A program made the position numbers and the translations under genes. The notes under the pieces are model-generated. The model did not search any database, was not told where the DNA came from, and saw only the letters and a list, made by a program, of their open reading frames with translations. This document shows, piece after piece, positions 36,475 through 46,128 of a stretch of DNA of 64,000 nt. This DNA comes from Rhodopseudomonas palustris (GTDB taxonomy: Bacteria; Pseudomonadota; Alphaproteobacteria; Rhizobiales; Xanthobacteraceae). The stretch lies in contig NZ_CP140155.1 in the NCBI RefSeq assembly GCF_034479375.1, positions 1,364,001 to 1,428,000 of the forward strand. Reading direction: 5' to 3'. Position 1 is the stretch's first letter, and each line of letters starts with the position of its first letter.

Positions 36475-36492
36475 ATCGGTTAGGAGCGAGTT

Positions 36493-37026
36493 ATGGAAGA
36501 CAAACGGTATACAGTTACGGCAGTCTATCTTCACTGGGGCGTGGCCGCGATCATGGTCGCGATGGTTTGGCTGGGCGTGTACATGGCGAATCTGCCGCCG
36601 ACACCCGAGAAATTCATCCTGTACGACGCCCACAAATCGATCGGCGTGATCGCCTTTCTGTTGGTCGTCTTCCGCCTTTTTTGGCGATTGAACCATCCGG
36701 CCCCAGTGTTGCCCGAGGCGTACTCGCCTTTGCTGCGTCGGGCCAGTCACGTCCTGCACCTGCTGATCTACGTCCTGATGATCGGTGTTCCCGTGAGCGG
36801 TTGGATCATGAGCGCGGCCCATGGACATCCTGCGACGCTCTTCGGTTTGGTGCTTCCTGTTCCGATCGAGAAGAATCAGCTGATCGCGGAATCAGTGACC
36901 GGAATCCACTTCGCTCTGAGCCTCGCGCTGGCAGTTCTTGTCATCGGGCACACGCTGATCGCGCTCAAGCATCATTTTATCGACAAGGATGGACTGCTTG
37001 GCCGCATGGGGATCGGCCGGATGTGA
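36493..37026 (+). CDS. Cytochrome b561 (diheme membrane protein)
   Basis: 177 residues from ATG 36493 with AGGAG 8 bases upstream. Four membrane helices. Haem-ligand His candidates are in VTAVYLHWGVAAIM, DAHKSIGVIAFLL, ASHVLHLLIYVLMIGVPVSGW, FALSLALAVLVIGHTLIALKHHF. It accepts or delivers electrons in the inner membrane by family. Its place between a TetR regulator and an RND pump is unusual and suggests a stress-response cargo. Confidence 0.88.
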   Translation: MEDKRYTVTAVYLHWGVAAIMVAMVWLGVYMANLPPTPEKFILYDAHKSIGVIAFLLVVFRLFWRLNHPAPVLPEAYSPLLRRASHVLHLLIYVLMIGVPVSGWIMSAAHGHPATLFGLVLPVPIEKNQLIAESVTGIHFALSLALAVLVIGHTLIALKHHFIDKDGLLGRMGIGRM

Positions 37027-37132
37027 CAACCCGCGCAGCCGGCCGCGGACATCGTCATCCGCAGTCGGCTGATGCGTTGGCAGGGCACAGCAGCTCCACG
37101 TATTTCCCGCGTTCGATATCGACCAGAAAGAC

Positions 37133-38242
37133 ATGGCGATGGCCAAAGCATCATTCTTCGCACCGAGCTGTGTTCTCGTCGCCGCGCTTCTGCTGAGCGC
37201 ATGTGACTCCGCTAGTTCGAAGGGCGACGGATCGAACAACGATCCCAGCGTCGCGCGACCCGTAATGGTCGCGCCTGTTCGCTTCGATGAGAGGGCCAGG
37301 AAACGAACGTTCGCAGCAACGATCAGGCCGAGCATCGAGAGCGATCTCGGGTTTCGGGTGAGCGGCAAGGTCGCCCAGCGACTGGTGCGCAATGGTGACC
37401 GCGTCCACAAGGGACAGGCCCTTCTGACACTCGACGCAAACGATTTGCGGCTTCAGCTCGATCAGGCCGAGGCTGAAGTCAAGGCAGCCAAGACCAATCT
37501 GACGCAGGCCGAAGCGGACGAGCGGCGTGCGACCGAACTCCAGAGAAAGGGTTGGGCGGCCAACGCGACCGTGGAGAAGGGGCATGCGGTGGCGGAGGAA
37601 GCCAGAAGCCGCTTGATACGGGCGCAGCGATCTTTAGAACTCGCACTTAACGCGAGGGACTACGCCACGCTCGAAGCCGACGCTGACGGCGTGATTACGG
37701 CAACCCTGGTGGAGCCGGGGCAGGTGATCACCTCTGGTCAGGCGGCCGTCCGCCTCGCGCGATTGCCGGAGATGGAGGCGCAAGTTGCGCTTCCGGAGAC
37801 CTACGTCGAGCAGGTCCGGAACGCCACGGCCACGTTATCGCTATGGTCTCTTCCCAACAGGACATTCGAGGTTCGGCTAAAAGAGCTGTCTCTTGCGGCC
37901 GATCCGACGACGCGCACCTACGCGGCCCGCTTCAGCATACCCGATGCAGGAGAAGCACTCAGGCTCGGTATGAGTGCGACGCTGACGCTGCGTGAGATGT
38001 CGGCGGGGCATAGTGCCCGCTTGCCATTGACGGCGCTGTTTGACCATGGAAGCGGCCCGTCGGTATGGGTCGTTGACGGCGAGGGGAGACTGACTGGCCG
38101 GAGGGTCGAGATCGATCGTTACGATGATCGTGCCGTCTTGATTTCTTCCGGGGTCGCCGAGGGCGAGAGGGTGGTCGCGCTTGGAGTCGAAAAGCTCGAC
38201 CCTGGCTTGACCGTCCGTGCTATCTCGACGTTGACGTATTGA
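37133..38242 (+). CDS. RND efflux periplasmic adaptor (membrane fusion protein)
   Basis: 369 residues. Lipoprotein leader with lipobox LLSAC. The HlyD/AcrA-type core runs in order: beta-barrel part (RPVMVAPVRFDERARKRTFAATIRPSIESDLGFRVSGKV), lipoyl half (VRNGDRVHKGQALLTLDANDL), an alpha-helical hairpin (about 95-165), the second lipoyl half (LEADADGVITATLVEPGQVI) and the barrel (EAQVALPETYV). It links the inner-membrane pump to an outer-membrane channel; no TolC-like gene is present here, so a chromosomal one must be used. Confidence 0.92.
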   Translation: MAMAKASFFAPSCVLVAALLLSACDSASSKGDGSNNDPSVARPVMVAPVRFDERARKRTFAATIRPSIESDLGFRVSGKVAQRLVRNGDRVHKGQALLTLDANDLRLQLDQAEAEVKAAKTNLTQAEADERRATELQRKGWAANATVEKGHAVAEEARSRLIRAQRSLELALNARDYATLEADADGVITATLVEPGQVITSGQAAVRLARLPEMEAQVALPETYVEQVRNATATLSLWSLPNRTFEVRLKELSLAADPTTRTYAARFSIPDAGEALRLGMSATLTLREMSAGHSARLPLTALFDHGSGPSVWVVDGEGRLTGRRVEIDRYDDRAVLISSGVAEGERVVALGVEKLDPGLTVRAISTLTY

Positions 38243-38256
38243 TCGGGGAGGGAGCG

Positions 38257-41200
38257 ATGCATCGTTTCAATCTCTCCGCCTGGGCGGTCGCCCATCCAGT
38301 ACTAATGCTATTCCTGATCATTATGATTGGTGTCGCGGGGACGCTCTCGTACCGGAGCCTGGGACGAGCCGAAGATCCGTCGTTCACGATCAAGACCGCG
38401 ATCGTGACGGCGACCTGGCCTGGAGCCACCGCAGAGGAGATGCAATTCCAGGTCGCCGACCGCATCGAGAAGAAGCTCCAGGAATTGCCCTGGTTCGACA
38501 AGGTCATCACCTATTCGAAGCCGGGCTTCGTCGCGGCGCAGCTCGATTTTACGGACAACGCGCCGCCCTCGCTGGTGTCACTGCTGTTCCTGCAATTGCG
38601 CAAAAAGATGAGGGATCTTGAGCCTGACCTGCCCGCGGGGGTGAACGGACCTGAAGTGAACGACGAATATGGCGACGTCGACTCCGTACTCTACACCCTA
38701 CGATCGGAGAGCGCCGACTACGCCACGCTCAAGCGTATCGCCGAAGCGACACGACGGCAGTTGTTGAAGGTGCCGAACGTTTCCAAGGTGACGATTTACG
38801 GTACGCAGGAAGAACGCATCTTCGTCGACTTCGACCACGTCAAGCTGGTCAACCTCGGGATCACGCCGCAGACGATTTTCGCCAGTCTCGCCAAGCAGAA
38901 TGCGCTCAATCCGGCGGGGATCGTGCAGACCAGGTCGACACGCATCCCGCTGCGGGTGAGCGGTGCTCTCGATGGTGTAAGAGCGGTGGAGGAAACTCCG
39001 ATCGCGTCGACCAATGGCACCGTGCTCCGATTGGGCGATATCGCGTCGGTCAGTCGGGGATTCGTCGATCCGCCGGAATTCCTCTTGCGCCAACGCGGGG
39101 TGCCGGCCTTGGCCCTCGGCGTGGTCATGCAAAGGGGCGGCAACATCCTGAATCTCGGTCAGGACATCGACGCCGTGATGTCCGGCGTTCAACGCGACAC
39201 GCCGACCGGCCTTGTCTTCGAGCGCGTTGCCAACCAGCCTGCCGTTGTTCAGGAGGCCGTCGCCGACTTCATGCGCTCATTTCTGGAGGCGCTCGGCATC
39301 GTCCTCCTGGTGAGCTTCGTATCGCTGGGGTGGCGGACCGGTATCGTGGTCGCGGCGTCGGTTCCCTTGGTCTTGGGGATCGTCTTCACGATCATGCTGG
39401 CGATGGGGATCGACCTCCATCGGATTTCGCTCGGCGCGCTCATTATCGCCCTCGGCCTCCTCGTTGACGACGCCATCATCGCTGTCGAGATGATGGTGGT
39501 GAAAATGGAACAAGGATTCGACCGGGTCAAAGCAGCCTCTTTTGCGTGGGAATCAACGGCCTTTCCGATGTTGACGGGCACGCTGGTTACAGCGGCGGGC
39601 TTTCTGCCCGTGGGCTTCGCCGCAGGCGGTACCGCGGAATACACCGGCAGCATATTCTGGGTCGTCTGCATCGCCTTGCTGGCGTCATGGATGGTCGCGG
39701 TGACCTTCACGCCGTATCTCGGGTGCAAGCTGCTGCCGGAAGTGCAGGGGCACGCCGGCAGTCATGGCTCGGTCTACGATACGGCGATCTATCGTCGACT
39801 GCGGGCAGTCATCTCATGGTGCGTCCGGCGCCGCGGACTCGTGGTCAGTGTAACTGTCGCGCTGTTCGTGGTTTCCATCTTCGCTTTCGGGGCCGTGCAG
39901 AAGCAGTTTTTCCCGAGCTCAGAACGTACAGAGTTGTTCGTGCAGCTGCGGCTTCCACAAGGCGGCTCGATGGCGGCGACGCTCGATATCGCCAAGCAGG
40001 TTGAAGCCCTGATTGCCGACGACAATGATGTCGCGACGTCGACGACCTATGTGGGGCAGGGAACAGCGCGATTCCTGCTGGATATCAGTCCGGAGCTCCC
40101 CAACGAAGCTTTTGCCGAATTGGTTGTGGTCGGAAAAGATCCCGCTGCCCGGGACAGGATCAAGGCCAAGCTCGAACGCGCCGTATCGGACGGCGCTTTC
40201 GCTCAAGCCCGCGTTCGCGTCAACCACCTCGACTTCGGTCCGCCGATCGGCTTTCCGGTCCAGTTCCGGGTTATCGGCGAAGATCCGAACACGGTACGCT
40301 CGATCGCCTATCAGGTCCGCGATGTCATGCGCACGAACGCGGATGTAGTCGAACCGCAGCTCGATTGGAACGAGCGCATGCCCTCGATCAAGCTCGTGAT
40401 GGATCAGGACCGCGCGCGCGCGCTTGGCCTCGACCCGCAAGCCGTCTCGCAGACGCTGCAGATGCTGGTCACCGGCTACACGGTGACCAGCATCCGTGAC
40501 CGGACAGAAAAGGTCTTGGTGGTGGCCCGGGCAACCGCGACCCAGCGCGGCGATGTCGGGGCCATCGACGATCTGACGGTGGTGTCGATCAACGGAGTCC
40601 CGGTGCCGCTGTCCCAGGTTGCGCGCATAGAGCAGCAGACCGAGGAGGCGATCCAGCGGCGACGAAATCGCGAAATGGCGATCACTGTCAGAACCGACGT
40701 TCGCCACGGCGCGCAGGCTCCTGACGTGTCGGCGGCGGTGTGGTTCGGACTGGCCGATCTGCGGAGCCGTCTGCCGGCTGGATACAGGATCGAAATGGGG
40801 GGAGCGATTGAGGAGTCAGCGAAGGCCAATCGATCCCTCGCCGCGGTGATGCCGATCATGCTCGCCGTCATGTTGACCGTGCTGATGATCCAGCTTCAGA
40901 GCTTCTCCCGGCTGGCGATCGTCCTGTCCACGGCCCCTCTCGGCCTCATCGGAGCGTGCCTTGGACTGCTCCTCACTGGGAAGCCTTTCGGCTTCGTGGC
41001 GCTCCTTGGGCTCATTGCACTCGCCGGGATGATCATTCGCAATTCGGTGATCCTGGTGGACCAGATCGAACAGGACGTTGCGGCGGGACATCCGCGCGGC
41101 GTGGCGATCATTGACGCTACCGTACGGCGTGCGCGTCCTGTCGTTCTGACCGCCATGGCGGCGATCCTTGCGATGATCCCCTTGTCGCGATCGAGCTTCT

Positions 41201-41442
41201 GGGGACCGATGGCCGTGACCATCATGGGCGGCCTTTTGGTTGCAACCGCACTCACGCTTCTGTTCCTGCCAGCGCTGTATGCGCTGTGGTTTCGACGAAC
41301 ACTCAGCGCCTCGGACGACGCCTCACAAAATGCCTGGCACCCACGAGATCTCGTCACGGTCTTCGCCGCGCGGCTGCAAAAGATGGCGAACTTCCGGACC
41401 GAAACGCAAGGGTGGGGCGGACACCAGCGCAAAAGAAGATGA
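38257..41442 (+). CDS. RND efflux pump inner-membrane transporter
   Basis: About 1061 residues from ATG 38257 (MHRFNLSAWAVAHPV; GGGAGGGAG upstream), 15 bases after the adaptor gene. Twelve helices and two large periplasmic loops. LIIALGLLVDDAIIAVEMMV carries the proton-relay Asp pair in helix 4. The AEDPSFTIKTAIVTATWPGATAEEM start is typical of the HAE-1-related pumps near the nolG/acriflavine group. Substrates are unknown. It is the largest cargo gene between the two CCCCATAA arrays. Confidence 0.93.
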   Translation: MHRFNLSAWAVAHPVLMLFLIIMIGVAGTLSYRSLGRAEDPSFTIKTAIVTATWPGATAEEMQFQVADRIEKKLQELPWFDKVITYSKPGFVAAQLDFTDNAPPSLVSLLFLQLRKKMRDLEPDLPAGVNGPEVNDEYGDVDSVLYTLRSESADYATLKRIAEATRRQLLKVPNVSKVTIYGTQEERIFVDFDHVKLVNLGITPQTIFASLAKQNALNPAGIVQTRSTRIPLRVSGALDGVRAVEETPIASTNGTVLRLGDIASVSRGFVDPPEFLLRQRGVPALALGVVMQRGGNILNLGQDIDAVMSGVQRDTPTGLVFERVANQPAVVQEAVADFMRSFLEALGIVLLVSFVSLGWRTGIVVAASVPLVLGIVFTIMLAMGIDLHRISLGALIIALGLLVDDAIIAVEMMVVKMEQGFDRVKAASFAWESTAFPMLTGTLVTAAGFLPVGFAAGGTAEYTGSIFWVVCIALLASWMVAVTFTPYLGCKLLPEVQGHAGSHGSVYDTAIYRRLRAVISWCVRRRGLVVSVTVALFVVSIFAFGAVQKQFFPSSERTELFVQLRLPQGGSMAATLDIAKQVEALIADDNDVATSTTYVGQGTARFLLDISPELPNEAFAELVVVGKDPAARDRIKAKLERAVSDGAFAQARVRVNHLDFGPPIGFPVQFRVIGEDPNTVRSIAYQVRDVMRTNADVVEPQLDWNERMPSIKLVMDQDRARALGLDPQAVSQTLQMLVTGYTVTSIRDRTEKVLVVARATATQRGDVGAIDDLTVVSINGVPVPLSQVARIEQQTEEAIQRRRNREMAITVRTDVRHGAQAPDVSAAVWFGLADLRSRLPAGYRIEMGGAIEESAKANRSLAAVMPIMLAVMLTVLMIQLQSFSRLAIVLSTAPLGLIGACLGLLLTGKPFGFVALLGLIALAGMIIRNSVILVDQIEQDVAAGHPRGVAIIDATVRRARPVVLTAMAAILAMIPLSRSSFWGPMAVTIMGGLLVATALTLLFLPALYALWFRRTLSASDDASQNAWHPRDLVTVFAARLQKMANFRTETQGWGGHQRKRR

Positions 41443-41732
41443 ACCATCGACTAGGACAATCGAATGCGATGACGCAGCCCGCGGCCGAGATGGGTAGCAA
41501 AATTGAAGATCGGCTTGACGGCAGCTTGATCTGACCGAGCGAACCGGCAGTCGCGCCCTTGGATCGATCCTGCCAAACGACGCCGGAGCCGGGCTTCCGG
41601 CAGGAAGTGGTCAATCACAGCCTGACTCGGGCACCGCTGCGGCTTGCGAGACATCTGTCCCAGGTAGGATGGCTGCAGGCACTCCGCCGCCGCCGAAGCT
41701 TAGAAATGCAAGTCTATGGGGTGTCCGACATC

Positions 41733-41870
41733 TGTTGCTCCCCACATAACAGCCGCCCAGAAAATGCAAATTTGCCAATGGATTCAGTATAGGTCGCATC
41801 CCATAAGAAAACGCGGCACACCCCATAAGACCGTCGTGACCGGGTGTCTTTACCCCATAAAGACGTCGCG
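41733..41870 (+). repeat. CCCCATAA repeat array B (candidate transposon left end)
   Basis: Four same-orientation sites ending ATAA at 41749 (TGTTGCTCCCCACATAA), 41806 (CATCCCATAAG), 41828 (CACCCCATAAGACCGTCG) and 41860 (TGTCTTTACCCCATAAAGAC). The first three are spaced 57 and 22, almost the 55 and 23 of array A. The last site is a perfect inverted repeat, GTCTTTA-CCCCA-TAAAGAC. The rest of 41443-42049 shows no convincing gene. Confidence 0.6.
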
Positions 41871-42049
41871 TTTTCCGAACTTTGCCTAGCTGGAGAGGTC
41901 GGTATTAAAACACCCTCAAAGAGGCATTCTCTCACAGCAGCTGGAAGCGTTTCCGGCGCACTTGGAGCCAGAAATGCCTTGGCACAGTACGAATCCGGTG
42001 ATCACGTGTCGGCAGGCGCTATCTATCCACGGTTGCAACAGCGAACGCC

Positions 42050-43687
42050 ATGGACCTGCATCTCGTCCCCGACACAAATCTGTTTTTCGAGTTCAAGGCT
42101 CTTGAGCAACTCCCTTGGGAGGAGCTTGGACACGACCCGATCGTGCTGATTCTCACGAAGCCAGTCTTGGATGAAATCGATAGGCACAAGAAGGGTAGCG
42201 GACGCACGCGCGATCGCGCTCTCGATATTTTCGGCCGCTTCCGCAGCATGCTTACGCAAGGTGCCCAAGACGCGTTGATCCGGCCCTCCGAACCTAAGGT
42301 GCTTCTTCGCAGAATGACGAGTGTTCTGCCTGACCCGGCCTACAAAGATCATCTCGACTACGACAAAGCCGACGAAAAGCTCATCGGCATCGTCTCAGCG
42401 TTGAATAGACAAGCCGCTGGTCACGAGGTGAGGCTCTTCACGGACGATGGCGGTCCGGCGGGCATGGCACTCGATCTGGGCGTCCCATACCTGATGATTG
42501 ATCAGAGTTGGCGTCGTCCTCCAGCGGAGACGACCGAAGCGAAGCAGATTCGTGAGCTCAAGAAGGATTTGGAAGCCTATCGCGACCTTGAACCTAAGAT
42601 ATCCATTCGCTGCAAAACCGCCGACGCTGAGCGCTTCGTAAAAGTCGTCGGCAAGGTCGCCACGCCGTTGACTGAAGGAGAGGTGGACCAGCTTATCGAG
42701 GAGTTGCGGCGCAAGCACCCCCTGCGCACCGATTTCAATCCGCCACCCACGACCACCACCGTCGGATTTAGAGAAACCAAGATTGTCGAATACTCGGCTC
42801 CGACGGATGAGGAGATCGCTAGCTATCGCGATGTGCGCTATCCCGAGTGGATTAAGAGCTGCCGTGAAATCCTATGGAAATTCCACGTCGGCCGAGACGT
42901 AGCGGCACCGCCCGTTCTACTTCAGTGGGCGATGTCGAACGATGGATCGAGACCCGCGTCGCGGGTCAGAGTAGAATTCGCGACCTCGGGGCCGTTGGCG
43001 TTGATGAGAGGAAGGATCGACGACGCTGTAGACGACGAAAACTCAAGTTCAGCCGTCCAATCCTCCCCGAGCGCAGTCATGCGGCTGCCGCCTGCTCCTA
43101 AACCACCCGCGTTTCATGAGAAGATCACGCGCGAACCTGCGACCGAAAAACATCTTGAAGCTCTAGCACGCGTGTCGCTGCCTTCATTGCGTGGAGTCGA
43201 CGCTTTGAAACAACATGGACACGCGTTAAGTTCAGCTAGAATACTGGCGGCGTCTGGTGCGTATGATCTCTCTGCGTTCAAACGGATTCAAGACTCTCTG
43301 GCAGGCATCACCGGGATTGACGCAGCGATGCGAAATTCGTTAGCCAACATTGTGACGCCTACCATCCGTCCTATCTCGAGCTTCTCATTGCCTCGATACC
43401 TTCCGCCGCCCCCTCCAAAGCCCGAAGAATTCTACTACTCATCCTGGCCGAAGCAGAGCCCGGTTCGAAACGGCGCGCTCACATGCGAATTGTGGCGACA
43501 CCAAAACGGCGACGAGATTTTCGAGTTCGAGGTGCTTTTCGAAGGTGATGACGACGCAAGAGGCGTCGTAGAATGCAGTGTTCATGCAGAAAATCTCACA
43601 ACGCCGCAGCAGTTGAGAGTGGTGGTGGAACGTAAGATCGAGTTCATCAAGATGTTTGATTTGGCCAGAGCTTTGGTCGAGCAGTGA
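42050..43687 (+). CDS. PIN-domain protein with long unknown C-terminal region
   Basis: 545 residues. Residues 1-150 form a PIN-like nuclease domain: HLVPDTNLFFEF (D8, N10), VLDEIDRHKKG (E/D near 42), a central Asp in YDKADEKLIGIVSAL, and RLFTDDGGPAGMALDLGV (D127/D128), together the acidic set of PIN RNases. A Lys/Glu-rich helical linker follows (about 160-240), then about 300 residues of no recognised family, including DISPFKR-like helices and a proline run. It looks like a stand-alone effector, possibly anti-phage; that is inference from the location in mobile cargo. GC is lower than the chromosome. Confidence 0.75.
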   Translation: MDLHLVPDTNLFFEFKALEQLPWEELGHDPIVLILTKPVLDEIDRHKKGSGRTRDRALDIFGRFRSMLTQGAQDALIRPSEPKVLLRRMTSVLPDPAYKDHLDYDKADEKLIGIVSALNRQAAGHEVRLFTDDGGPAGMALDLGVPYLMIDQSWRRPPAETTEAKQIRELKKDLEAYRDLEPKISIRCKTADAERFVKVVGKVATPLTEGEVDQLIEELRRKHPLRTDFNPPPTTTTVGFRETKIVEYSAPTDEEIASYRDVRYPEWIKSCREILWKFHVGRDVAAPPVLLQWAMSNDGSRPASRVRVEFATSGPLALMRGRIDDAVDDENSSSAVQSSPSAVMRLPPAPKPPAFHEKITREPATEKHLEALARVSLPSLRGVDALKQHGHALSSARILAASGAYDLSAFKRIQDSLAGITGIDAAMRNSLANIVTPTIRPISSFSLPRYLPPPPPKPEEFYYSSWPKQSPVRNGALTCELWRHQNGDEIFEFEVLFEGDDDARGVVECSVHAENLTTPQQLRVVVERKIEFIKMFDLARALVEQ

Positions 43688-43815
43688 GGCGCCTTTGTCG
43701 TCGAGCCGTAATGTTTGGTCTCGGTACTTCTACGAACAAGCTGCGGCGACCTGGCCACGCTGCCAACGGCGTTGAGAAATCAGGCCCCGCCGTGATGCTA
43801 AGAGGATGGGGAAGC

Positions 43816-44994
43816 TCACTTGGGTAGCTTCCCAACCTCGACCTCACCGTTAGTTTCTGAAACCTTGCCCCATTCGGTGTTATCGGGTCCAAGAAGTCCC
43901 CTGGCGACCGGCTCAGCCGCCAGATGATTGTGAACGACGTCCGCGGTGAGTATGGGTGTCTTCGATCGATCCCAGGAATAACCAAAAACGGCGCTTACAC
44001 CTGCGTTCGCGCCGTCCATGAATGCCGTCGTCGGCACCGGCTCTCCATTGGCGTTCTCTACGTTCATGCGAAGCGACTTGAAAGACCTCACCACACGGTT
44101 GGTTTTGAGGTCGATCTCTAGCGTCGTCGGCCCGGCTGGATAGACGGCTTCAAATGAGTAGGGCGTTTGCGAGATGCCTTCGTTGAGAGGAAAACGCCCA
44201 AGCTGACCGCCGTTGACCGCTATCACAAAGGAATCCTCGGGACGAACTATGCCTTTCTCCAGATATTTCCCGAGTTTTTCGCTCTTCTCCTTGATCGCCG
44301 CCGTCCAACGCAGCAGCACTTCGTTGTGAGGAACATCTCCGACAACGAAGTCTCCGGCTTTCAGTGGCTGCATCCATTGTTCGGGAATTCCTGCAGCTGT
44401 CGGGCATACAGCCTCAACCCAGAGTACGCGCCCATCCTGCTCGATGCGGAGGTCGGGACCTTCGTCCGCGCTGGTCATTGAGAAGCCTAGCGCGTCAAAG
44501 TGAGATGCGAGCATCATCTCCCAAACTCTCTGAGCGATCTTGTTGGCGTCGCCGCTGCAGATTTCCTTCACGAAATGTCCGTTCGGCAGCCTAAGAGCAA
44601 GATATCTGTCCCAAAGCTCAAGCACGTAGGTCAAATAGTTGGGCGCATTCTGGAGTTTCTCGGAGAGTGCCGCCTTGACCTGATCGTCCCATTGTGAAGT
44701 CCTATCCTCCCTCTTTCCATCGCGGAGTTTTCGCTTCCGCAGCCGTTTCTTCACGGATTTCGCGACTCGGACGTGGGGGTGTTTGCGATGCCATCCCTTG
44801 ATAGCTTCCAAATAGCTACGCGAGTGCATTTCGCGAATCTTCAGGACTGCCAGAAGCGCTTGCGCCCTGGCGGCGTCCCGGCCTTCTGCGATCTGGGCCG
44901 CCACGCGGTCTGCTTGACGTGCGCAGCGGCTTCGGGCCGCATTGTAATGCAGTCGCGCCAAGTCCAGATCGATTGTCTTACGTTTCAGAGCCAT
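43816..44994 (-). CDS. Unknown cargo protein, possible restriction-like fold
   Basis: 392 residues, not recognised. The N-terminus is very basic and helical (KSVKKRLRKRKLRDGKRED). A central segment, FDALGFSMTSADEGPDLRIEQDGRVLWVEAVCPT, has the spacing of a PD-(D/E)XK nuclease core (PD ... ExV), but the final Lys is replaced, so it may be inactive or a different fold. The C-terminal region contains YSWDRSKTPILTADVVHNHLA. It is convergent with the PIN gene. No signal peptide or membrane segment. Confidence 0.6.
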   Translation of the reverse strand: MALKRKTIDLDLARLHYNAARSRCARQADRVAAQIAEGRDAARAQALLAVLKIREMHSRSYLEAIKGWHRKHPHVRVAKSVKKRLRKRKLRDGKREDRTSQWDDQVKAALSEKLQNAPNYLTYVLELWDRYLALRLPNGHFVKEICSGDANKIAQRVWEMMLASHFDALGFSMTSADEGPDLRIEQDGRVLWVEAVCPTAAGIPEQWMQPLKAGDFVVGDVPHNEVLLRWTAAIKEKSEKLGKYLEKGIVRPEDSFVIAVNGGQLGRFPLNEGISQTPYSFEAVYPAGPTTLEIDLKTNRVVRSFKSLRMNVENANGEPVPTTAFMDGANAGVSAVFGYSWDRSKTPILTADVVHNHLAAEPVARGLLGPDNTEWGKVSETNGEVEVGKLPK

Positions 44995-45250
44995 CTGAAC
45001 AATTACTCCAGGCGGGCCCCAATGCCGCCCTTGTTTTAAGCTGAGCAGCTAAGAACACCAGCGCAAATGCAATCGTCTAAGAGGCCCTTGATGACTTTGC
45101 GTTCAACCATGGAGGAATCAACTCCTGGCAGGTGATTGTTTCAGGGAAGGATAACGATTGCTGTGACGTTAGTATCAGCGAGGCGGACGTATCTGTGCGG
45201 GCTACGACGCTCTTAGACCTCCCTGTCCCAGAATCTAGTGCTGAAGTTAT

Positions 45251-45910
45251 TCAGTGCCCGCTGGCATCGGCCTTCGCCACAAAGGTCTCTGGTATCGCAA
45301 CTGGATCTCTACCTTCCTTCAAATAGTCTCTGACCGAATAGAGCGCGCTCCTCATCATATGTTCCCAGGTGTCGGATAGCTGTTTCTGAAGCTCCTGCTG
45401 CTGCTTACGGGCGCTCAACTTGCGTTTCGAAGGCGGAAAGCGGAGATGGGCAAGCGTGTCAACATTGTGCACGAATGTGATGTTGCCATGCGTCCAATCG
45501 TCATCGACAGTCTTCCGCCATCGATAGCTGACCCTTGCAGTTAGCTTATGGCTGAACCGGTACGGCGGAGCAATCTCGCCTTCGACATGGAAATGCTGTT
45601 GATCCCGCATCTCTTCATCGGCACGTTCCTGCATTGTTCGGACGGCAGAGCTCAAATCTCGCTTAGCCCTCTCCAAATCGTAGGCCACTTCCTCTCGCTT
45701 TCGCGACGATTTCGCTTCTCGATACCTTGAAAGAGTGCGTTCTAAGGTATCGAGACGGCCAGAGACAAAAGGACCACACAGTCTCAGGTTGAGCGTGCCG
45801 AGGCACCCCGATCGTTCTTCATCTACCGCCTTGTCGATAAGTTCATCAAGTTTGCGAGAATCGACCGCAGATAAAGCGGTCCGTTCGCTAGTGGTCATAT
45901 AGATATCCAT
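45251..45910 (-). CDS. Unknown coiled-coil cargo protein
   Basis: 219 residues, GGAG upstream of the ATG at 45910. A charged helical middle (about 55-100, DTLERTLSRYREAKSSRKREEVAYDLERAKRDL) is likely a coiled coil. A beta-rich part (FHVEGEIAPPYRFSHKLTARVSYRW) and a second helical, Gln/Lys-rich segment follow. No family recognised. It is a single gene in the cargo region, with low GC. Confidence 0.6.
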   Translation of the reverse strand: MDIYMTTSERTALSAVDSRKLDELIDKAVDEERSGCLGTLNLRLCGPFVSGRLDTLERTLSRYREAKSSRKREEVAYDLERAKRDLSSAVRTMQERADEEMRDQQHFHVEGEIAPPYRFSHKLTARVSYRWRKTVDDDWTHGNITFVHNVDTLAHLRFPPSKRKLSARKQQQELQKQLSDTWEHMMRSALYSVRDYLKEGRDPVAIPETFVAKADASGH

Positions 45911-46128
45911 CTGTCTGACTCCTTCTCACTTCATAGGGTCCTATAGTCAAACAAAAGCGCGCTCTAACGCGAGTTGTTACTCGAATCGCGACGGTCCGTC
46001 TTTATGGTATTGCGCCGAAGCGGTGCTGACAGCATCATCATTGCAGGCGCGGTCGGATCCCCTCGATCGCCACGGATTTAGCGCATGTATCGCGCACATC
46101 GTTTTTCGAGGAGGAAAAGAGGGGCAAC

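Noticed and set aside
41873..41886. 11-bp match CGAACTTTGCC at about 41875 and 56748
   Set aside because: A single short direct repeat in the same orientation, with no flanking similarity.
45997..46010. CGTCTTTATGG as a possible inverted right-end site
   Set aside because: It lacks the CCCC core and there is no array; too weak to call an end.
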